The notes under the pieces are model-generated. The model had not been told where the DNA came from. It saw nothing but the letters and a program-made list of their open reading frames with translations, and ran no database searches. The position numbers were made by a program, and so were the translations under genes. From Anodontia alba (taxonomy: Eukaryota > Mollusca > Bivalvia > Lucinida > Lucinidae): 64,000 nucleotides of DNA. The stretch lies in assembly GCA_964016985.1 (NCBI GenBank), contig OZ024835.1, forward strand, positions 317,501 through 381,500, read 5' to 3'. Below are positions 62,521 to 64,000 of this stretch, in pieces; the first letter of the stretch is position 1, and each line of letters starts with the position of its first letter.

Positions 62521-64000
62521 TGATGATGATGAGTTCAGGTTTAACGACGCATCAACCCATGAGGGTCATTTGCGTCAAAATGGTGAACTAACATGGTTCT
62601 GTAGTGAAACGATTATAATGATAAGTCATAAATGCATAAAATGTAAAACTAGAACGAATTTAAAAATTAAAGCAGTTATACTTTGTTAAAAAGATTGATG
62701 TGTTTTAAAAACATAAGTATGCTATCATTTGGTACATTTTCAAATAAGTATCTCAGGTCATTTGTTTGGAAGAATTGACGTCGTACATGAGAGAATTCAA
62801 TGCAATCGATCAGAAAGTGTTTTACCGTAAAAGGTTCATTACAGCTGATACAAAATGGCTGATCTTCTCGTTTGAGTAGATATGAATGTGTGAGTCTAGT
62901 ATGACCTATACGTAGACGAGTAAGAACCACTTCTTCTCGCCTTAATGACCGATAAATATTATTTTTACCAAGAACCGGTTTTATTTCATGTAGTTTATTG
63001 AATGTTGCTCTGTCCCATGACAGCTGCCATTTGGATAAGATGTACCTGTTGATAAAAGATTTAAAATCTGTACATGGAAGTTTAAAATTCGAAATTTCTA
63101 GATCGAGTGAGGCCTTTGCTTTTACGTCGGCAGCCTCGTTACCTTTTATGCCAACATGGCTGGGGAGCCAACAGAATAAAATTTTCTTAGTTTTTGATAG
63201 CTCGTGATGTTTTTCTATCACGTTCTGGATTTTGGGATTTTTTGAAGATGTATGATTTAGAGATTTCAAAACAGAAAGGGAGTCAGAGAAAATAACGAAT
63301 TTGTTCTCTAAAGAGTTATTCATAACGTAATCCAAAGCCATATCAATAGCCTTGGATTCAGCAGTGAAAATAGATGAGCCATCAGGAAGGCGGATCTTTT
63401 CATGGTGGCTGCCCGATATATACGCACAACCAACCTTATCTTCAACTTTTGAGCCATCAGTGTAGATGTGTTGATAATCTGAAAGTCGCGACTGTAATTC
63501 TTGGAAGTTTTGTTTCATGAGATGTGAATCAGAAAGTGACTTTTTGCTGTTGTGTAAATCGAAAAAAATATTTGGTTTAGTAATGCACCAGGATGGAATA
63601 TCAGAAAACGAGTGTTTTTGAATGTTTTTAATGTTAATATTAGTAGATTCTAAAAGTGGTGCTATACGAAGGCCGAAGGATTTAATAGCGTTAGGTTTTC
63701 TTTCATAATATTCCTGAAATTGTGGTGGAAATGTGACTTCAAAAGCAGGGTTAGAAGGGTTAGCAGCAAGTCTGATGGCATACTGAAGGGACAATTTTTC
63801 TCTGCGTAGCCATAACGATGGCTCATCTGCTTCCACGTTAAGACTCGATACTGGAGATGTACGAAAAGCTCCCAATGCTAAACGAAGTCCTTGATTATGT
63901 ACAGTGTCTAACATCTGTAGATAAGATTTTCTAGCAGATCCATATACGATGGACCCATAATCAAGTTTTGATCGAATTAAAGAACGATACAGGTGAAGAA
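62518..64000 (-). mobile_element. LINE copy F, continues beyond window
   Basis: 3' end of another LINE unit joined directly to D at TGA. G/H/I-type 3' UTR (CTGTAGTGAAACGATTATAA). The part in view is open (ORF2 stop at 62676-62678) and very close to H, with small changes (KTKKILFCWLP). It runs off the right edge, so its length and target duplication are not visible. Confidence 0.93.
62676..64000 (-). CDS. LINE F ORF2, 3' part (partial at window edge)
   Basis: Open frame through the window end, covering the last ~440 residues of ORF2: the region after RT, RNase H (YTDGSKVEDKVGCAYIS, FSDSLSVLKSLNH, WLPSHVGIKGNEAAD) and the C-terminal knuckle CISCNEPFTVKHFLIDC. The first in-frame Met in view is at 63914, but the homologous frame continues upstream, so the true start lies outside. 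Whether the copy is full-length is unknown. Confidence 0.85.
   Translation of the reverse strand, partial: LHLYRSLIRSKLDYGSIVYGSARKSYLQMLDTVHNQGLRLALGAFRTSPVSSLNVEADEPSLWLRREKLSLQYAIRLAANPSNPAFEVTFPPQFQEYYERKPNAIKSFGLRIAPLLESTNINIKNIQKHSFSDIPSWCITKPNIFFDLHNSKKSLSDSHLMKQNFQELQSRLSDYQHIYTDGSKVEDKVGCAYISGSHHEKIRLPDGSSIFTAESKAIDMALDYVMNNSLENKFVIFSDSLSVLKSLNHTSSKNPKIQNVIEKHHELSKTKKILFCWLPSHVGIKGNEAADVKAKASLDLEISNFKLPCTDFKSFINRYILSKWQLSWDRATFNKLHEIKPVLGKNNIYRSLRREEVVLTRLRIGHTRLTHSYLLKREDQPFCISCNEPFTVKHFLIDCIEFSHVRRQFFQTNDLRYLFENVPNDSILMFLKHINLFNKV

Overview
The window reads as nuclear DNA of an invertebrate animal, most probably a bivalve mollusc. There are no bacterial-style operons. Coding exons are short, sparse and bounded by GT/AG sites, and the repeats are of types familiar from clam genomes: tRNA-derived SINEs, elements carrying ~145-160 bp central tandem repeats, and a 'GGGCCATAACTCC' repeat. 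The species cannot be named from sequence alone.

About 60% of the window is one family of non-LTR retrotransposon (LINE) of the I group (I/Nimb-like). Its layout is a ~550 nt 5' UTR, ORF1 (~473 codons, three CCHC knuckles), a 29-33 nt spacer, ORF2 (~1228 codons: APE endonuclease, reverse transcriptase, RNase H, C-terminal CCHC), then a short 3' UTR ending in a hairpin and a (TCA)n tail. Copies in order: K (6126-10996, -, old, internally deleted); J (17035-28555, +, diverged), split by I (21686-27533, -, intact); G (29854-31240, -, 5'-truncated); H (32968-38810, -, intact); a three-unit head-to-tail chain A-B-C (44533-55193, -) inside a single 15-bp target duplication, with C intact; and a second chain D-F (59935 to beyond 64000, -).

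Other repeats: 3.87-13.84 kb holds two oppositely oriented arrays of a ~145-bp TGACC-rich repeat within nested elements. Three full SINE copies lie at 0.95, 43.9 and 59.5 kb. There is a TA-flanked MITE at 43.4 kb and a related palindromic array at 28.7-31.4 kb. Satellite-bearing elements lie at 55.4-56.1 and 57.4-58.6 kb. A 302-bp retroposon at 59.2 kb shares the LINE 3' hairpin.

Host-type genes: a zinc-finger exon at 28.56 kb, whose 3' splice site was the insertion target of J; a C2H2 plus transposase-like gene at 39988-42413 (one frameshift at an A11 run); and, immediately downstream on the same strand, three phase-compatible exons (42476-42578, 56291-56503, 58700-58979) of a gene encoding a CIDE-N domain. 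The A-B-C chain and other repeats fill its 13.7-kb first intron.

The most unusual feature is the pair of LINE chains. Units of different subfamilies are joined so that the truncated 5' end of one abuts the 3' tail of the next at a shared TGA or TG. This fits reverse transcriptase jumping from one RNA to the tail of another during a single target-primed insertion.
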